Shown here: piece by piece, positions 13,346-23,085 of the stretch
Position numbering within the stretch: the first letter of the stretch is position 1
Layout of the letters: each line of letters begins with the position of its first letter
Assembly: GCA_019117495.1 (NCBI GenBank)
Contig: DWZP01000014.1
Span: 1-37,456, forward strand
DNA length: 37,456 nt
Source of the DNA: Fusicatenibacter_A intestinipullorum
GTDB lineage: Bacteria; Bacillota; Negativicutes; Acidaminococcales; Acidaminococcaceae
Direction: 5' to 3'
Notes under the pieces: generated by a model
What the model was told of the DNA's origin: nothing
What the model saw: only the letters and a program-made list of their open reading frames with translations
The model's database searches: none
Position numbers and translations under genes: made by a program

Positions 13346-13780
13346 ATGGAAATGAAAAAAGTCAGAATTCATGTTAAAAGTTATGAAAAAAACAATAACG
13401 AAAAAGCTGCCATAGAAACGGTTTCCTTTGGGCGGATGGCAGAAAAAAACGGAAAGTTTTACGTTTTTTATGATGAAACCGAAGCCGTTGGCATGCAGGG
13501 TACGAAAACCACTATAAAATGGAATTATGATAATGTGGTAATTATCCGCAGTGGCACGGTGGAATCGCGCCAGGAATTTGCCCAGGGGCTGGAGTGTATA
13601 AGCGTTTATAAAACTCCGTACATAACATTCGGTTTAAAAACAAACACAGAATATTTGTATGTTTACTGCCGTGACGGTATTTGGAACATTGAACTTGAAT
13701 ATATGCTGGAAATTGCCGGGCAGGAACAGAGCGAAATGAAAATAAAGATAACTATTGAGGAGGATGCGCATGGACATTAA
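13346..13780 (+). CDS. DUF1934 family beta-barrel protein (YwiB-like)
   Basis: The ATG at 13346 has GGAG eight bases upstream. An upstream in-frame start at 13310 lies in the leader hairpin and has no ribosome site. The 144-residue protein is mostly strands, consistent with the lipocalin-like DUF1934/YwiB fold: MKKVRIHVKSYEKNNNEK, a KFYVFYDETEAVGMQGTKTT core, and a final ELEYMLEIAG followed by KIKITIEE. Its function is unknown. In Firmicutes it commonly sits immediately before argS, as here, where the two genes overlap by 11 bp, so translation is coupled. Confidence 0.85.
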   Translation: MEMKKVRIHVKSYEKNNNEKAAIETVSFGRMAEKNGKFYVFYDETEAVGMQGTKTTIKWNYDNVVIIRSGTVESRQEFAQGLECISVYKTPYITFGLKTNTEYLYVYCRDGIWNIELEYMLEIAGQEQSEMKIKITIEEDAHGH

Positions 13781-15428
13781 GGAAATTTTGGCAGATGCCA
13801 TAAAAAAAGCGGCGTTAAGCGCTATTGAAAAGGGAGTTGTAAAAGAAGGCGAACTGCCTGACGTACTTTTGGAAGTACCGCCTCAAAAAGAATTCGGCGA
13901 TTTTGCAACTAATTTTGCCATGCAGTCCGCAAGAAGTTTAAAATGCAGCCCGAGAATTATAGCACAGGCTGTAATAGATAATTTAGATTGCGCTTATGTT
14001 GAAAAAGCAGAAATTGCAGGCCCGGGATTTATTAATTTTTACTTGAAAAATAACTGGCTGAGCGATTTGTTTGCAAACATTGTAAAAGCCGGTGAAAATT
14101 ACGGCAATTTAAAAGCGCCGACAGATGAAAAAATTCAGATTGAATATGTAAGCGCCAATCCTACCGGCCCGCTGCATGTAGGCCATGGGCGCGGAGCAGC
14201 AGTTGGCAGCTCGCTTGCAAATTTAATGAAAGCAGCCGGCTACAATGTTACCCGCGAATATTACATTAATGATGCCGGAAACCAGATTAACAATCTGGCA
14301 GCATCCGTTAATGCCCGTTATCTTGAAGCTTTCGGCATTGACGTGGAATTTCCGGAAAACGGCTATCACGGTCATGACATTATAGATACGGCAGAACGCA
14401 TTAAACGTATTTACGGCGACAAGTTTTTAAAAATGGAAGAAGAACAGCGCATTGAAGAATTCCGCACCATTGCGTTAAAAGAAAAGCTTGCAGCGCTGAA
14501 AGAAGATTTGGAAGCGTTTAATGTTACTTATGATGTATGGTTCAGCGAGCAGACCCTGCACGACGGCAACAAAATTAAGGAAGCCTGCGATTACCTTGCC
14601 GAACGCGGTTATATGTATGAGAAAGACGGCGCGCTGTGGCTGAAAGCTACCGAATATGGCGACGATAAAGACCGCGTTGTTATCCGCGACAATGGCGTGC
14701 CAACTTATTTTGCTGCAGATATTGCTTACCACCGCAATAAATTCGAACGCGGCTTTGACCGTGTTATTAACCTGTGGGGCGCTGACCACCATGGTTACAT
14801 TGCCCGCATGAAAGCTGCTGTCGGTGCGCTTGGCTATAACCCCGAACAGCTTGAAGTTTTGATTTTGCAGATGGTAAGCCTGTACCGCAACGGCGAACTT
14901 GTAAAAATGTCGAAACGTACCGGCCAGAGCGTTACCTTAAATGAACTGATTGAAGAAGTTGGTACCGATGCAGCAAGATTCTTCTTTGTAATGCGCAGCA
15001 TTGACAGCCAGCTGGATTTTGACCTGACGCTTGCTACGGAAAAATCCAACGAAAACCCTGTTTACTATATTCAGTACGCACATGCGCGTATTTGCAGCAT
15101 TTTCCGCCAGCTTAAGGAAGCAGGCATTGAAGAAGCGGCCGAAGCCGATTATACTTTGCTGACCGACCAGGCAGAAATTGAACTGATTAAAAAACTGGGC
15201 GAATATCCGGAACTTATTGCCTCGGCAGCCAAAGAGCGCGCTGTACACCGCGTTGCCTATTATGTGCATGAACTGGCAGGCTTGTTCCATTCCTTCTATA
15301 ACCAGTGCCGCATTCTTGGCGTAGACCCGGAAGTGCAGCAGGCACGCATTAAACTTGTTAAAGCAACTCAGCATGTATTGCGCCATGCGCTGAACATTTT
15401 AGGCGTATCCGCACCGGAAAGAATGTAA
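13770..15428 (+). CDS. argS: Arginyl-tRNA synthetase
   Basis: Class I synthetase charging tRNA-Arg with arginine in the cytoplasm. The start ATG 13770 has GAGGAGG six bases upstream, inside the end of the DUF1934 gene. The 552 residues are normal for the family. The N-terminal tRNA-recognition domain (about 1-110) is followed by SANPTGPLHVGHGRG, with the HxGH motif at about residues 136-139, and KMSKR at about 379-383. The C-terminal helical anticodon-binding domain ends HALNILGVSAPERM. pyrG follows 35 bp downstream and is probably cotranscribed. No truncation or unusual residue is seen. Confidence 0.97.
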   Translation: MDIKEILADAIKKAALSAIEKGVVKEGELPDVLLEVPPQKEFGDFATNFAMQSARSLKCSPRIIAQAVIDNLDCAYVEKAEIAGPGFINFYLKNNWLSDLFANIVKAGENYGNLKAPTDEKIQIEYVSANPTGPLHVGHGRGAAVGSSLANLMKAAGYNVTREYYINDAGNQINNLAASVNARYLEAFGIDVEFPENGYHGHDIIDTAERIKRIYGDKFLKMEEEQRIEEFRTIALKEKLAALKEDLEAFNVTYDVWFSEQTLHDGNKIKEACDYLAERGYMYEKDGALWLKATEYGDDKDRVVIRDNGVPTYFAADIAYHRNKFERGFDRVINLWGADHHGYIARMKAAVGALGYNPEQLEVLILQMVSLYRNGELVKMSKRTGQSVTLNELIEEVGTDAARFFFVMRSIDSQLDFDLTLATEKSNENPVYYIQYAHARICSIFRQLKEAGIEEAAEADYTLLTDQAEIELIKKLGEYPELIASAAKERAVHRVAYYVHELAGLFHSFYNQCRILGVDPEVQQARIKLVKATQHVLRHALNILGVSAPERM

Positions 15429-15463
15429 TGCAGTTAAAATAAATTACTGATTGGAGGATAATT

Positions 15464-17077
15464 ATGACTAAGTATATTTTTGTAACCGGCGGTGTTGTTT
15501 CCTCTCTTGGCAAAGGCATTACGGCAGCTTCGCTCGGCAGACTGCTGAAAAGCCGCGGTTATAAAGTTACCATCCAAAAGTTTGACCCTTACATCAACGT
15601 TGACCCCGGCACCATGAGCCCTTATCAGCACGGTGAGGTTTTTGTAACCGATGACGGTGCCGAAACAGACCTTGATTTAGGGCACTATGAACGCTTTATT
15701 GACATTAACCTGTCCAAAAGCTCTAACGTAACTGCCGGCAAAATTTATCTTTCCGTTATCAATAAAGAACGCCGCGGCGATTATCTTGGCCGTACCGTAC
15801 AGGTAATTCCGCACATTACCAACGAAATTAAAGAACGTGTTTACCGCGTTGGGCGTGATGACAATGCTGATTTTGTAATTACCGAAATCGGCGGTACTGT
15901 CGGCGATATTGAAAGCCTGCCGTTCCTCGAAGCAATCCGCCAGGTAAAAAAAGAAGTCGGTAAAAACGATGTTTTGTATATCCATGTAACTTTGGTTCCG
16001 TACATTGCAGCTGCCGGTGAACTTAAAACCAAACCGACACAGCACAGCGTTAAAGAACTGCGCAGCATCGGCATTTCGCCGGATATTCTTGTTTGCCGCA
16101 GCGAAAGGCCGATTTCCAAAGATATGTGCGAAAAAATGGCCATGTTCTGCGACGTTGACCCGGAAGCAGTTATTCAAAATCTTACGGCAGAAAGTATTTA
16201 TGAAGTGCCGATGCTGATGGAAGAACAGGGGCTTGACACCGTTGTACTGAAAAAACTGGACATGGAAGACAAGCCGAAAGATATGGAAGAATGGCATAAA
16301 ATGGTTGCGCGTATCCTGAAACATTATGACCGCAAAGTAACCATTGCCGTTGTAGGCAAGTATGTTGAACTGCACGATGCATATATCAGCATTGCAGAAG
16401 CTTTGAAACACGCTGCCGTTGCCAACGAAAGCGAAATTGAAATTAAATGGGTAAATTCCGAAAAAATGGAAGAAGACAACAATGTTGACGAAATGCTGCA
16501 TGATGTAGACGGCATTCTCGTTCCGGGCGGCTTCGGCAACCGCGGCATTGAAGGCAAAATTATGGCTGTGCGTTATGCAAGGGAAAACAAGATTCCGTTC
16601 TTCGGCATCTGCCTTGGCATGCAGTGCGCCGTAATTGAATATGCACGCAATGTTTGCGGCATGGAAGGCGCCAACAGCAGTGAATTTGATGCTGAAACAA
16701 AATTCCCTGTTATTGACCTGATGCCAGACCAGGTTGACGTTGAAGAAAAAGGCGGCACCATGCGCCTTGGCCTTTATCCCTGCAAAGTTTATGCCGGTAC
16801 TCTTACCCAGAAGGCTTACGGCGAAGAACTTATTTATGAACGCCACCGTCACCGCTACGAAGTAAATAACTTCCTGAGAGAAAAAATTGTGGAAGGCGGC
16901 ATGCGTATTGGCGGTACTTTGCCTAACGGCCGTCTTGTAGAAATAGTTGAATTGCCGGAAGCGGTTCATCCGTGGTTCCTGGGCGCTCAGTTCCATCCGG
17001 AATTTAAATCCCGCCCGACCCATCCGCATCCGTTATTTAGAGATTTTATTGCCGCTGCTTTGAGGGAACAAAAATAA
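15464..17077 (+). CDS. pyrG: CTP synthase
   Basis: Converts UTP to CTP using ATP and glutamine, the last step of pyrimidine nucleotide synthesis. Length is 537 residues, as usual. The N-terminal synthase domain begins MTKYIFVTGGVVSSLGKGI, with the phosphate-binding loop, and contains YINVDPGTMSPYQHGEVFV and the EIGGTVGDIES motif. The C-terminal glutamine amidotransferase domain has the nucleophile in FGICLGMQ (Cys383) and the His511-Glu513 pair in QFHPEF. The start has GGAGG upstream. It ends in a strong terminator at 17094. Confidence 0.98.
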   Translation: MTKYIFVTGGVVSSLGKGITAASLGRLLKSRGYKVTIQKFDPYINVDPGTMSPYQHGEVFVTDDGAETDLDLGHYERFIDINLSKSSNVTAGKIYLSVINKERRGDYLGRTVQVIPHITNEIKERVYRVGRDDNADFVITEIGGTVGDIESLPFLEAIRQVKKEVGKNDVLYIHVTLVPYIAAAGELKTKPTQHSVKELRSIGISPDILVCRSERPISKDMCEKMAMFCDVDPEAVIQNLTAESIYEVPMLMEEQGLDTVVLKKLDMEDKPKDMEEWHKMVARILKHYDRKVTIAVVGKYVELHDAYISIAEALKHAAVANESEIEIKWVNSEKMEEDNNVDEMLHDVDGILVPGGFGNRGIEGKIMAVRYARENKIPFFGICLGMQCAVIEYARNVCGMEGANSSEFDAETKFPVIDLMPDQVDVEEKGGTMRLGLYPCKVYAGTLTQKAYGEELIYERHRHRYEVNNFLREKIVEGGMRIGGTLPNGRLVEIVELPEAVHPWFLGAQFHPEFKSRPTHPHPLFRDFIAAALREQK

Positions 17078-17093
17078 AGCCGGTAAATTAACC

Positions 17094-17124
17094 AAAAAGC
17101 AGACTGTTTAACGGTCTGCTTTTT
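17094..17124 (+). terminator. Terminator after pyrG
   Basis: AAAAAGCAGAC (17094-17104) pairs with GTCTGCTTTTT (17114-17124). It lies 16 bp after the pyrG stop and before the sppA ribosome site, so sppA may be transcribed partly by readthrough. Confidence 0.85.
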
Positions 17125-17144
17125 GCGTATAAGGAGATGAAAAT

Positions 17145-18089
17145 ATGCTGAAAAAAATTTTTATAAGCGCTGTTTTGCTGATAGCCGTTTTGTCGTTTGT
17201 TGTTTCGCTGCTGGGCGGCAACAACAATAATGAGCCGAAAGTAGCTGTTGGTGACAGGGTTGCCGTTATTAATATCAGCGGCCCGATTGTTGACGGGGCT
17301 TCCGTTGAACAGACTCTGCTTGGCGGCACGCAGGCTGCAACCAGCGGCCAGCTGATGAAAGAAATCCGTGAAGCTGCGGCAGACAGCAGTGTTAAAGCGC
17401 TGGTGCTGCATATAAATTCGCCGGGCGGCAGCGTAACTGCTGCGGAGGAAGTTGGGCGCGAACTGGAGCGGTTTAAAGAAACCACCAAAAAGCCGATAGT
17501 AACTTCCATGGGCGACCAGGCTGCTTCTGCGGCATATTGGCTTGCTTCTTACAGCGACGTTATTTATGCCAATTCTTCTACCCTTACCGGCAGCATTGGC
17601 GTGTATATGCCTTATATGAACGTTGAAGATTTGTATAAAAAAATCGGTGTTTATACCGGCAAAATCAAAAGCGGCCCGCATAAAGATATTTTATCTCCTG
17701 ACAGGGAAATGACCGCAGAAGAACGCGAAATTTTACAGGGAATAGTAAATCAGCTGTATGATGAATTTATTGCCGTTGTGGCTAACGGCCGCGAAATGGA
17801 TACTGCTGCCGTGCGTGCTCTGGCAGACGGCAGGGTTTATACCGGCAAACAGGCGCAGCAGCTGGGCCTTGTTGATGAAATAGGCAATTATTATGATGCT
17901 CTGGAAGCTGCGGGTAAATTAATAGGCGTAAACGGCATACCCGAAATTAAAGAAAAACAAACGGCAAAACCGTGGCAGATTTTGTTTGAAGCACGTTTAA
18001 GCGAACTGATTTTATCTCAGCTTGAAAATGCTTTGAACGGTGCAGCCGCAGATATGAAAACAGCACCCGTCCCCAAGGCTGAGAGGTGA
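17145..18089 (+). CDS. sppA: Signal peptide peptidase SppA (short form)
   Basis: Membrane serine protease of the S49 family that degrades leftover signal peptides. One N-terminal transmembrane segment (FISAVLLIAVLSFVVSLLGG, about residues 6-25) is followed by the S49 domain: VLHINSPGGSVTAAEEV, then MGDQAASAAYWLAS with the probable catalytic Ser128, TGSIGVYM, and GKIKSGPHKD with the probable general base Lys175. At 314 residues it is the single-domain form seen in Gram-positive bacteria, shorter than the tandem E. coli enzyme. The start has AAGGAG upstream. The next gene's ribosome site overlaps its stop, suggesting an operon with the Yip1-like protein. Confidence 0.93.
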   Translation: MLKKIFISAVLLIAVLSFVVSLLGGNNNNEPKVAVGDRVAVINISGPIVDGASVEQTLLGGTQAATSGQLMKEIREAAADSSVKALVLHINSPGGSVTAAEEVGRELERFKETTKKPIVTSMGDQAASAAYWLASYSDVIYANSSTLTGSIGVYMPYMNVEDLYKKIGVYTGKIKSGPHKDILSPDREMTAEEREILQGIVNQLYDEFIAVVANGREMDTAAVRALADGRVYTGKQAQQLGLVDEIGNYYDALEAAGKLIGVNGIPEIKEKQTAKPWQILFEARLSELILSQLENALNGAAADMKTAPVPKAER

Positions 18090-18095
18090 TGCCTT

Positions 18096-18662
18096 ATGAG
18101 GCGTAAAACTTTTGATGTATTGTTTTCTACTAGGGACGGCATGGAAATGCTGGTTAAGGAAAAATGCCTGTGGCGCAGCCTGTGGTATTTTACCATGAGC
18201 GTCGGCCTGTTCTGCGGCGTGATTACAAACCAGCTTTTTCTGGAACAGCCCTTATCGGTACGTTTTGGCATTATTGCCGTTGTACTGGTTATAACGGGCG
18301 TATGCCTTTTAATGTATGGCTTTTTGTTGCACGGTATTTTGTGTACTATGGGCGCGCTGGCCGGAGATGCCGTCGGGCTGATTTGCCTTTTGGGCTACAC
18401 AACGCTGCCGTTTTTAATGCTGACGCCGGTAGCGCTGTTAAGCACGAAATTGTCATTTACAGGCATTTTGGTGCTGGCAGCGGCAATTCTGGCAGGGCTG
18501 CTGTGGATGGTATATCTTTTGGTGCGTTCTTTGCAGTCGGTATACCTTATTGATTTCAAACGGGCGCTGGCTACTGTGCTTTTCAGCTTTTTGCTTATCT
18601 ACACGGCACTGGTGCTGCCCTTCCAATTTTTGTTTAAATTGCTGATGCTTAAATTTTCTTAA
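18096..18662 (+). CDS. Yip1-like polytopic membrane protein (188 aa)
   Basis: The ATG at 18096 follows the sppA stop by six bases, with GAGAGG upstream. After a soluble N-terminal 25 residues there are five hydrophobic segments: about 28-47, 56-75, 80-105, 110-140 and 155-180. The arrangement, with an N-terminal RDGMEMLVKE segment and GYTTLPFLMLTPVALL in the middle, resembles Yip1-domain (DUF-type) proteins of Firmicutes. I would not claim the family strongly. No catalytic motif is seen. Position next to sppA suggests an envelope-related role. Confidence 0.55.
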   Translation: MRRKTFDVLFSTRDGMEMLVKEKCLWRSLWYFTMSVGLFCGVITNQLFLEQPLSVRFGIIAVVLVITGVCLLMYGFLLHGILCTMGALAGDAVGLICLLGYTTLPFLMLTPVALLSTKLSFTGILVLAAAILAGLLWMVYLLVRSLQSVYLIDFKRALATVLFSFLLIYTALVLPFQFLFKLLMLKFS

Positions 18663-18682
18663 CATATAAAAAATAGTTTTTC

Positions 18683-18711
18683 TTGCAGAAACTTCGTTAA
18701 CGTGGCATAAT
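18683..18711 (+). promoter_or_regulatory. Promoter of glpX
   Basis: TTGCAG (18683-18688), a 17-base spacer and CATAAT (18706-18711), 42 bases before the start codon. Confidence 0.65.
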
Positions 18712-18752
18712 TGTTATGAAGTGATTATTAAAATAAAGGAGTTGGGGTAGGA

Positions 18753-19715
18753 ATGAACAGAGAATTATCCATGGAGTTCGTTCGTGTAACGGAAGCAGCT
18801 GCTATTGCCTGCGGACGCAGCGTTGGCCGCGGCGACAAAAACGGTGCTGACCAGCTTGCCGTTGACGCTATGAGAAAAATGTTTGACACTGTTAATATCA
18901 GCGGTACGGTTGTAATTGGTGAAGGTGAAATGGACGAGGCGCCGATGCTTTACATTGGTGAACATGTAGGTGCGGGCGGCCCGGAAGTTGATATTGCCGT
19001 TGACCCTGTTGAAGGTACAAACCTTGTTGCCAAAGGGCAGCCGGGCGCTATTGCCGTAATTGCCATTGCTCCCAAAGGATGCCTGCTTCACGCTCCTGAC
19101 ATGTATATGGATAAAATTGCTGTCGGCCCCCGTGCCAAAGGCTGCATCGACATCAACGCTCCGGTTAAGGAAAACCTGGAACGTGTGGCCAAAGCACTGG
19201 ACAGAAAAGTTGGCGATTTAACTGTCGTACTGCTCGACCGTGAACGCCATTACGGTTTGATGGATGAAATCCGCAGCGCAGGCGCACGTATTCATCTTAT
19301 TACCGACGGCGATGTAAACCCGATTGTTAATGCCGGCATTGAAGGCACCGGCGTTCATATGTACATTGGCCGCGGCGGCGCACCGGAAGGCGTACTTGCA
19401 GCAGCGGCAATTAAATGCCTTGGCGGCGATATGCAGGCGCGTTTGTGCCCGGAAGACGAAGCACAGGTAAAACGCTGCCTTGATATGGGCATTGGCGATG
19501 TAAATAAAGTTTTAACCCTTGACGATATGGTAAAAGGTGATGACTGCATGTTTACCGCAACTGCCATTACCGAATGCCAGCTTTTGAACGGACTGCGTTA
19601 TTTTGGCGGCGGAGTGCGTACGCATACCGTTTCCATGCGCTACAAAACCGGTACGGTACGTTTTGTAGATGCTGTACACAGCTTTGACCGCAAAGATTTT
19701 GCAGTTAAACTTTAA
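18753..19715 (+). CDS. glpX: Class II fructose-1,6-bisphosphatase
   Basis: Hydrolyses fructose-1,6-bisphosphate to fructose-6-phosphate in gluconeogenesis. The 320 residues are typical. Metal and substrate motifs are present: VVIGEGEMDEAPMLYIGE, VDPVEGTNLVAKGQPG, the ITDGDVNPIV segment and IGRGGAPEGVLAAAA. The start has GGAGTTGGGG upstream, preceded by a good promoter. The gene is followed by a hairpin before mfd. Some members also act on sedoheptulose bisphosphate; which applies here cannot be told from sequence. Confidence 0.96.
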   Translation: MNRELSMEFVRVTEAAAIACGRSVGRGDKNGADQLAVDAMRKMFDTVNISGTVVIGEGEMDEAPMLYIGEHVGAGGPEVDIAVDPVEGTNLVAKGQPGAIAVIAIAPKGCLLHAPDMYMDKIAVGPRAKGCIDINAPVKENLERVAKALDRKVGDLTVVLLDRERHYGLMDEIRSAGARIHLITDGDVNPIVNAGIEGTGVHMYIGRGGAPEGVLAAAAIKCLGGDMQARLCPEDEAQVKRCLDMGIGDVNKVLTLDDMVKGDDCMFTATAITECQLLNGLRYFGGGVRTHTVSMRYKTGTVRFVDAVHSFDRKDFAVKL

Positions 19716-19728
19716 TTTCGGTTTATGG

Positions 19729-19770
19729 GCAGGGTTTTGGCTTCAACGCTGAAACCCTGTTTCATTTTAA
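19729..19770 (+). terminator. Terminator after glpX
   Basis: CAGGGTTT (19730-19737) pairs with AAACCCTG (19752-19759), and T-rich sequence follows. It lies just after the glpX stop. Confidence 0.65.
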
Positions 19771-19788
19771 TATTTTACAGGATTGGTT

Positions 19789-22700
19789 ATGAAAGATTTA
19801 TTGCTTGATAATGTTGCCGCCATAAATGAAGTGCGGCGCACGGCAGAAGCATTAAAAAAAGGCGGCGTAAGCCTTAATGGCGTAAGCGGCCCGGTAAAAA
19901 TGGTTATTATTGCAGCTCTGGACAGCATTTTTGCGGGACAGGGCTCTTTGGCGTTTCTTGTAAGCGGTCGCGATGAAATACGCGAATACCGCCGCAGCTT
20001 AAACTGGTTTTATCCGGAACTGCCGATGTATGAACTGTATCCTGCCGATTTGCCGCGTGTGCAGGCCGATGCCAAAAGCCGCGAGGTACAGGCGGAACGT
20101 GTTGCTGCCCTGCGTTTTCTGCGCGGAGAGGAACGCGGCATAGTATTTGTAACCGCCGAAGCGCTTTTACAGAAGCTGCCGGATAAAACTGCGGCACAGG
20201 AAGGCATAGAAATTAACTGCGGCAGCATAACCGACCAGCAGGAACTTATTGCAAAATTCACCGAATTTGGCTATGAACGCACGCAGCAGGTAGACGCAAT
20301 CGGCCAGTTTTGCGTGCGCGGTGATATTCTCGATATTTTTCCCATCAACAGCAAACTGCCGCTGCGCATAGAATGGTTTGACGATACCGTTGACGCTATA
20401 CGCAGTTTCAGCCTGGAAAACCAGCGCAGTGTGGAAAATCTCGGGAAAATTAAAATTGTACCTTTGCAGGAGCCTGAACAGGAAAGTTTTAATGCCTCTG
20501 TTTTTGATTATGTAAGTGCCAAAACCATGCTTTTTGTGGATGAACCATCACGTTTGTGGGATTTGGCGGAAAAAATTTATAACGAAAATAAGGCTTATGC
20601 CGATGAATTATGGACGGTACAGGAGCTGACAGAAGCCTGCGTCAATGCTAAAGCAATATCGCTTGCGGCTTTGCAGCATAATTATTTTAACAGTTTTACG
20701 CAGATTAATATGCCGGTGCGCACGGTTGCGCCGTATAACCGCAACACAGAGCTTTTGGCGGGCGATTTGCGCGGCTGGCTAAACGACGGCATAGTGCCGG
20801 TTATTATGATGAGCAGCAGCATAAAGGCGCGCGGGCTTGCCGATACTTTAACGGGCAAAGGCATTACGGCCGGATATGTTGATGCAGAGCCGTTTCTCAG
20901 CCCCGGAAGGGTAAGCGTAATCAGCGGCGAGCTTACGGCCGGGTTCAGGTTCTGGAATGAAAACTGGCTGTTAATTACCGAAAGCGATATTTTCGGTATG
21001 CAGAAACGCCGCCGTTTGCACAGCAAAAATAAAGGCGCGCAACTGCAGTATTTTTCGGAAATTAAGACCGGCGATTACGTTGTCCATTCCGTACACGGCA
21101 TTGGGCGTTATATTGGCGTGGAAAACGTTGAGGTTGACGGACGCCACCGCGACTACCTGCTTTTGCAGTATGCAGGCGACGATAAGCTGTATGTGCCTGT
21201 TGAGCAGGTAAGCATGCTGCATAAATACATAGGCAACGAAGGCCAGGCTCCGCGTTTAAGTAAAATGGGCGGCAGCGACTGGAGCCGTACGCAGAAAAGA
21301 GCGCAGGCAGCCATCACCATTCTGGCGGAAGAACTTTTGCGCTTGTACGCTCAGCGTAAAATTGTGCCGGGGCATGCTTTTTCGCCGGATACCGAATGGC
21401 AGAAAGAATTTGAAGAAAAGTTTCCATACGAGGAAACGCCTGACCAGTTAAAGGCAATTGCCGAAATTAAAGCCGATATGGAAAAGCCGGTGCCGATGGA
21501 CAGGCTGTTATGCGGCGACGTTGGTTACGGAAAAACGGAAGTTGCCATACGTGCGGCGTTTAAAGCGGTAATGGACAGCAAGCAGGTTGCCTTGCTGGTA
21601 CCTACCACGGTGCTTGCCCAGCAGCATTATATGACAGTGCGCGACAGAATGGAGCCTTTTGGCATCAGGGTTGAAACCATCAGCCGCTTTACAAGCACGA
21701 AAGAGCAGAAGCGTATATTAAGCGCTCTGGAAGCAGGTAATGTTGATGTTTTGATAGGTACGCACCGCCTGCTGCAATCTGATGTGGTATTCCGCGATTT
21801 AGGGCTTTTAATTATAGATGAAGAACAGCGCTTCGGCGTAGCGCAGAAAGAAAAAATAAAAAAATGGAAAACAGGCATTGACGTATTGTGCCTGTCGGCA
21901 ACGCCTATTCCGCGCACTTTGCATCTGGCGCTTGTTAACGGGCGCGATATGAGCGTAATTGAATCGCCGCCGGAGGACCGCCTGCCGGTAGAAACTTATG
22001 TTGCCGAATACGACAGCGGCATGATTAAAGAAGCGCTGGAGCGTGAACTGCGGCGCGGCGGCAGAATTTACTACGTGCATAACCGCATTACCGGGCTGGA
22101 GCGCATTGCCGGTGAACTGCGCAAACTTGTGCCGGGCATCAGCATACGCATAGCGCATGGGCGCATGAGCGAAGAAATGCTGGAAGATGCAATGATAGAT
22201 TTTTACGAAGGCAGCTGCGATTTGCTGCTTTCAACCACTATTATAGAAAACGGGCTTGATGTGCCTTTAGCCAACACAATTATTATAGACGGTGCGGAAA
22301 ACTTCGGCCTTTCGCAGCTTTACCAGATGCGCGGCAGGGTAGGCCGTTCGGCGCGCCTGGCGTACGCTTATTTTGTGTACCGGCGCAACAAGCAGCTTAG
22401 TGAAATTGCCGAAAAGCGTTTGCAGGCCATCCGCGATTTTACGGAACTTGGCGCAGGCTTTAAAATTGCCATGCGCGATTTGGAAATACGCGGCGCCGGA
22501 AACCTGCTTGGTGCACAGCAGCATGGGCATATTGTCGGTATCGGCTTTGCAGCCTACTGCGAAATGCTTGAAAGCACAATTAAGCGTTTGAAAGACGGTG
22601 CGGAAAAAGGCACGCCCGAACCTGACCCGATTGTTGAAATTAACGTTGACGGTTATATTCCCGACAGTTATATCAGCGACCCGCGTTATAAATTGGAACT

Positions 22701-23064
22701 TTACCGCCGCTTTGCGGAACTTGATTACAGCGAAAAAGATGATTTGCTGGATGAAATTGCCGACCGCTTCGGTGAACCGCCGGAAGAAATTGTTAACCTC
22801 TGGCGTGTGGCGGCAGTGCGCGGTTTGTGCCGCAAAATGCGCATTTCCGGCATCAGCACGCGCGGAAATGAAGTGCGCATAACCTTTAACGAAAACGCAG
22901 TGCTTGATACTGATGTTTTATTAAAAATGATTAACGCCGGACGCAACGGCATACAGTTAAAAACCGGCAGACAGCCGCAGCTGCTGCTGAAAATGAATGT
23001 TTTAAAAACGGAACCTTTACCCTGGCTGGAAAAGAATTTGCCGCTGCTGGCAGGTAAAAATTAA
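19789..23064 (+). CDS. mfd: Transcription-repair coupling factor
   Basis: ATP-driven translocase that removes RNA polymerase stalled at DNA damage and recruits UvrA. I use ATG 19789, since the TTG at 19783 has no better ribosome site; both are weak. Of about 1,092 residues, the N-terminal third is the UvrB-like module, and the RNA-polymerase-interacting domain is near KTGDYVVHSVHGIGRYIGVE. The helicase core has GDVGYGKT (about 576-583), DEEQ (about 677-680), LSATPIPRTLHLAL and QMRGRVGRS. The C-terminus holds the regulatory domain. It starts a cluster with the flippase gene, 21 bp downstream. Confidence 0.97.
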   Translation: MKDLLLDNVAAINEVRRTAEALKKGGVSLNGVSGPVKMVIIAALDSIFAGQGSLAFLVSGRDEIREYRRSLNWFYPELPMYELYPADLPRVQADAKSREVQAERVAALRFLRGEERGIVFVTAEALLQKLPDKTAAQEGIEINCGSITDQQELIAKFTEFGYERTQQVDAIGQFCVRGDILDIFPINSKLPLRIEWFDDTVDAIRSFSLENQRSVENLGKIKIVPLQEPEQESFNASVFDYVSAKTMLFVDEPSRLWDLAEKIYNENKAYADELWTVQELTEACVNAKAISLAALQHNYFNSFTQINMPVRTVAPYNRNTELLAGDLRGWLNDGIVPVIMMSSSIKARGLADTLTGKGITAGYVDAEPFLSPGRVSVISGELTAGFRFWNENWLLITESDIFGMQKRRRLHSKNKGAQLQYFSEIKTGDYVVHSVHGIGRYIGVENVEVDGRHRDYLLLQYAGDDKLYVPVEQVSMLHKYIGNEGQAPRLSKMGGSDWSRTQKRAQAAITILAEELLRLYAQRKIVPGHAFSPDTEWQKEFEEKFPYEETPDQLKAIAEIKADMEKPVPMDRLLCGDVGYGKTEVAIRAAFKAVMDSKQVALLVPTTVLAQQHYMTVRDRMEPFGIRVETISRFTSTKEQKRILSALEAGNVDVLIGTHRLLQSDVVFRDLGLLIIDEEQRFGVAQKEKIKKWKTGIDVLCLSATPIPRTLHLALVNGRDMSVIESPPEDRLPVETYVAEYDSGMIKEALERELRRGGRIYYVHNRITGLERIAGELRKLVPGISIRIAHGRMSEEMLEDAMIDFYEGSCDLLLSTTIIENGLDVPLANTIIIDGAENFGLSQLYQMRGRVGRSARLAYAYFVYRRNKQLSEIAEKRLQAIRDFTELGAGFKIAMRDLEIRGAGNLLGAQQHGHIVGIGFAAYCEMLESTIKRLKDGAEKGTPEPDPIVEINVDGYIPDSYISDPRYKLELYRRFAELDYSEKDDLLDEIADRFGEPPEEIVNLWRVAAVRGLCRKMRISGISTRGNEVRITFNENAVLDTDVLLKMINAGRNGIQLKTGRQPQLLLKMNVLKTEPLPWLEKNLPLLAGKN

Positions 23065-23085
23065 ACGGAAAGGAGGCATTGGCAA

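Noticed and set aside
15677..17029. Long open frame (450 codons) on the minus strand inside pyrG
   Set aside because: It is antisense to an unambiguous CTP synthase; the translated text is Phe/Asn/Ala-rich, as expected from codon bias of the sense gene, and has no ribosome site.
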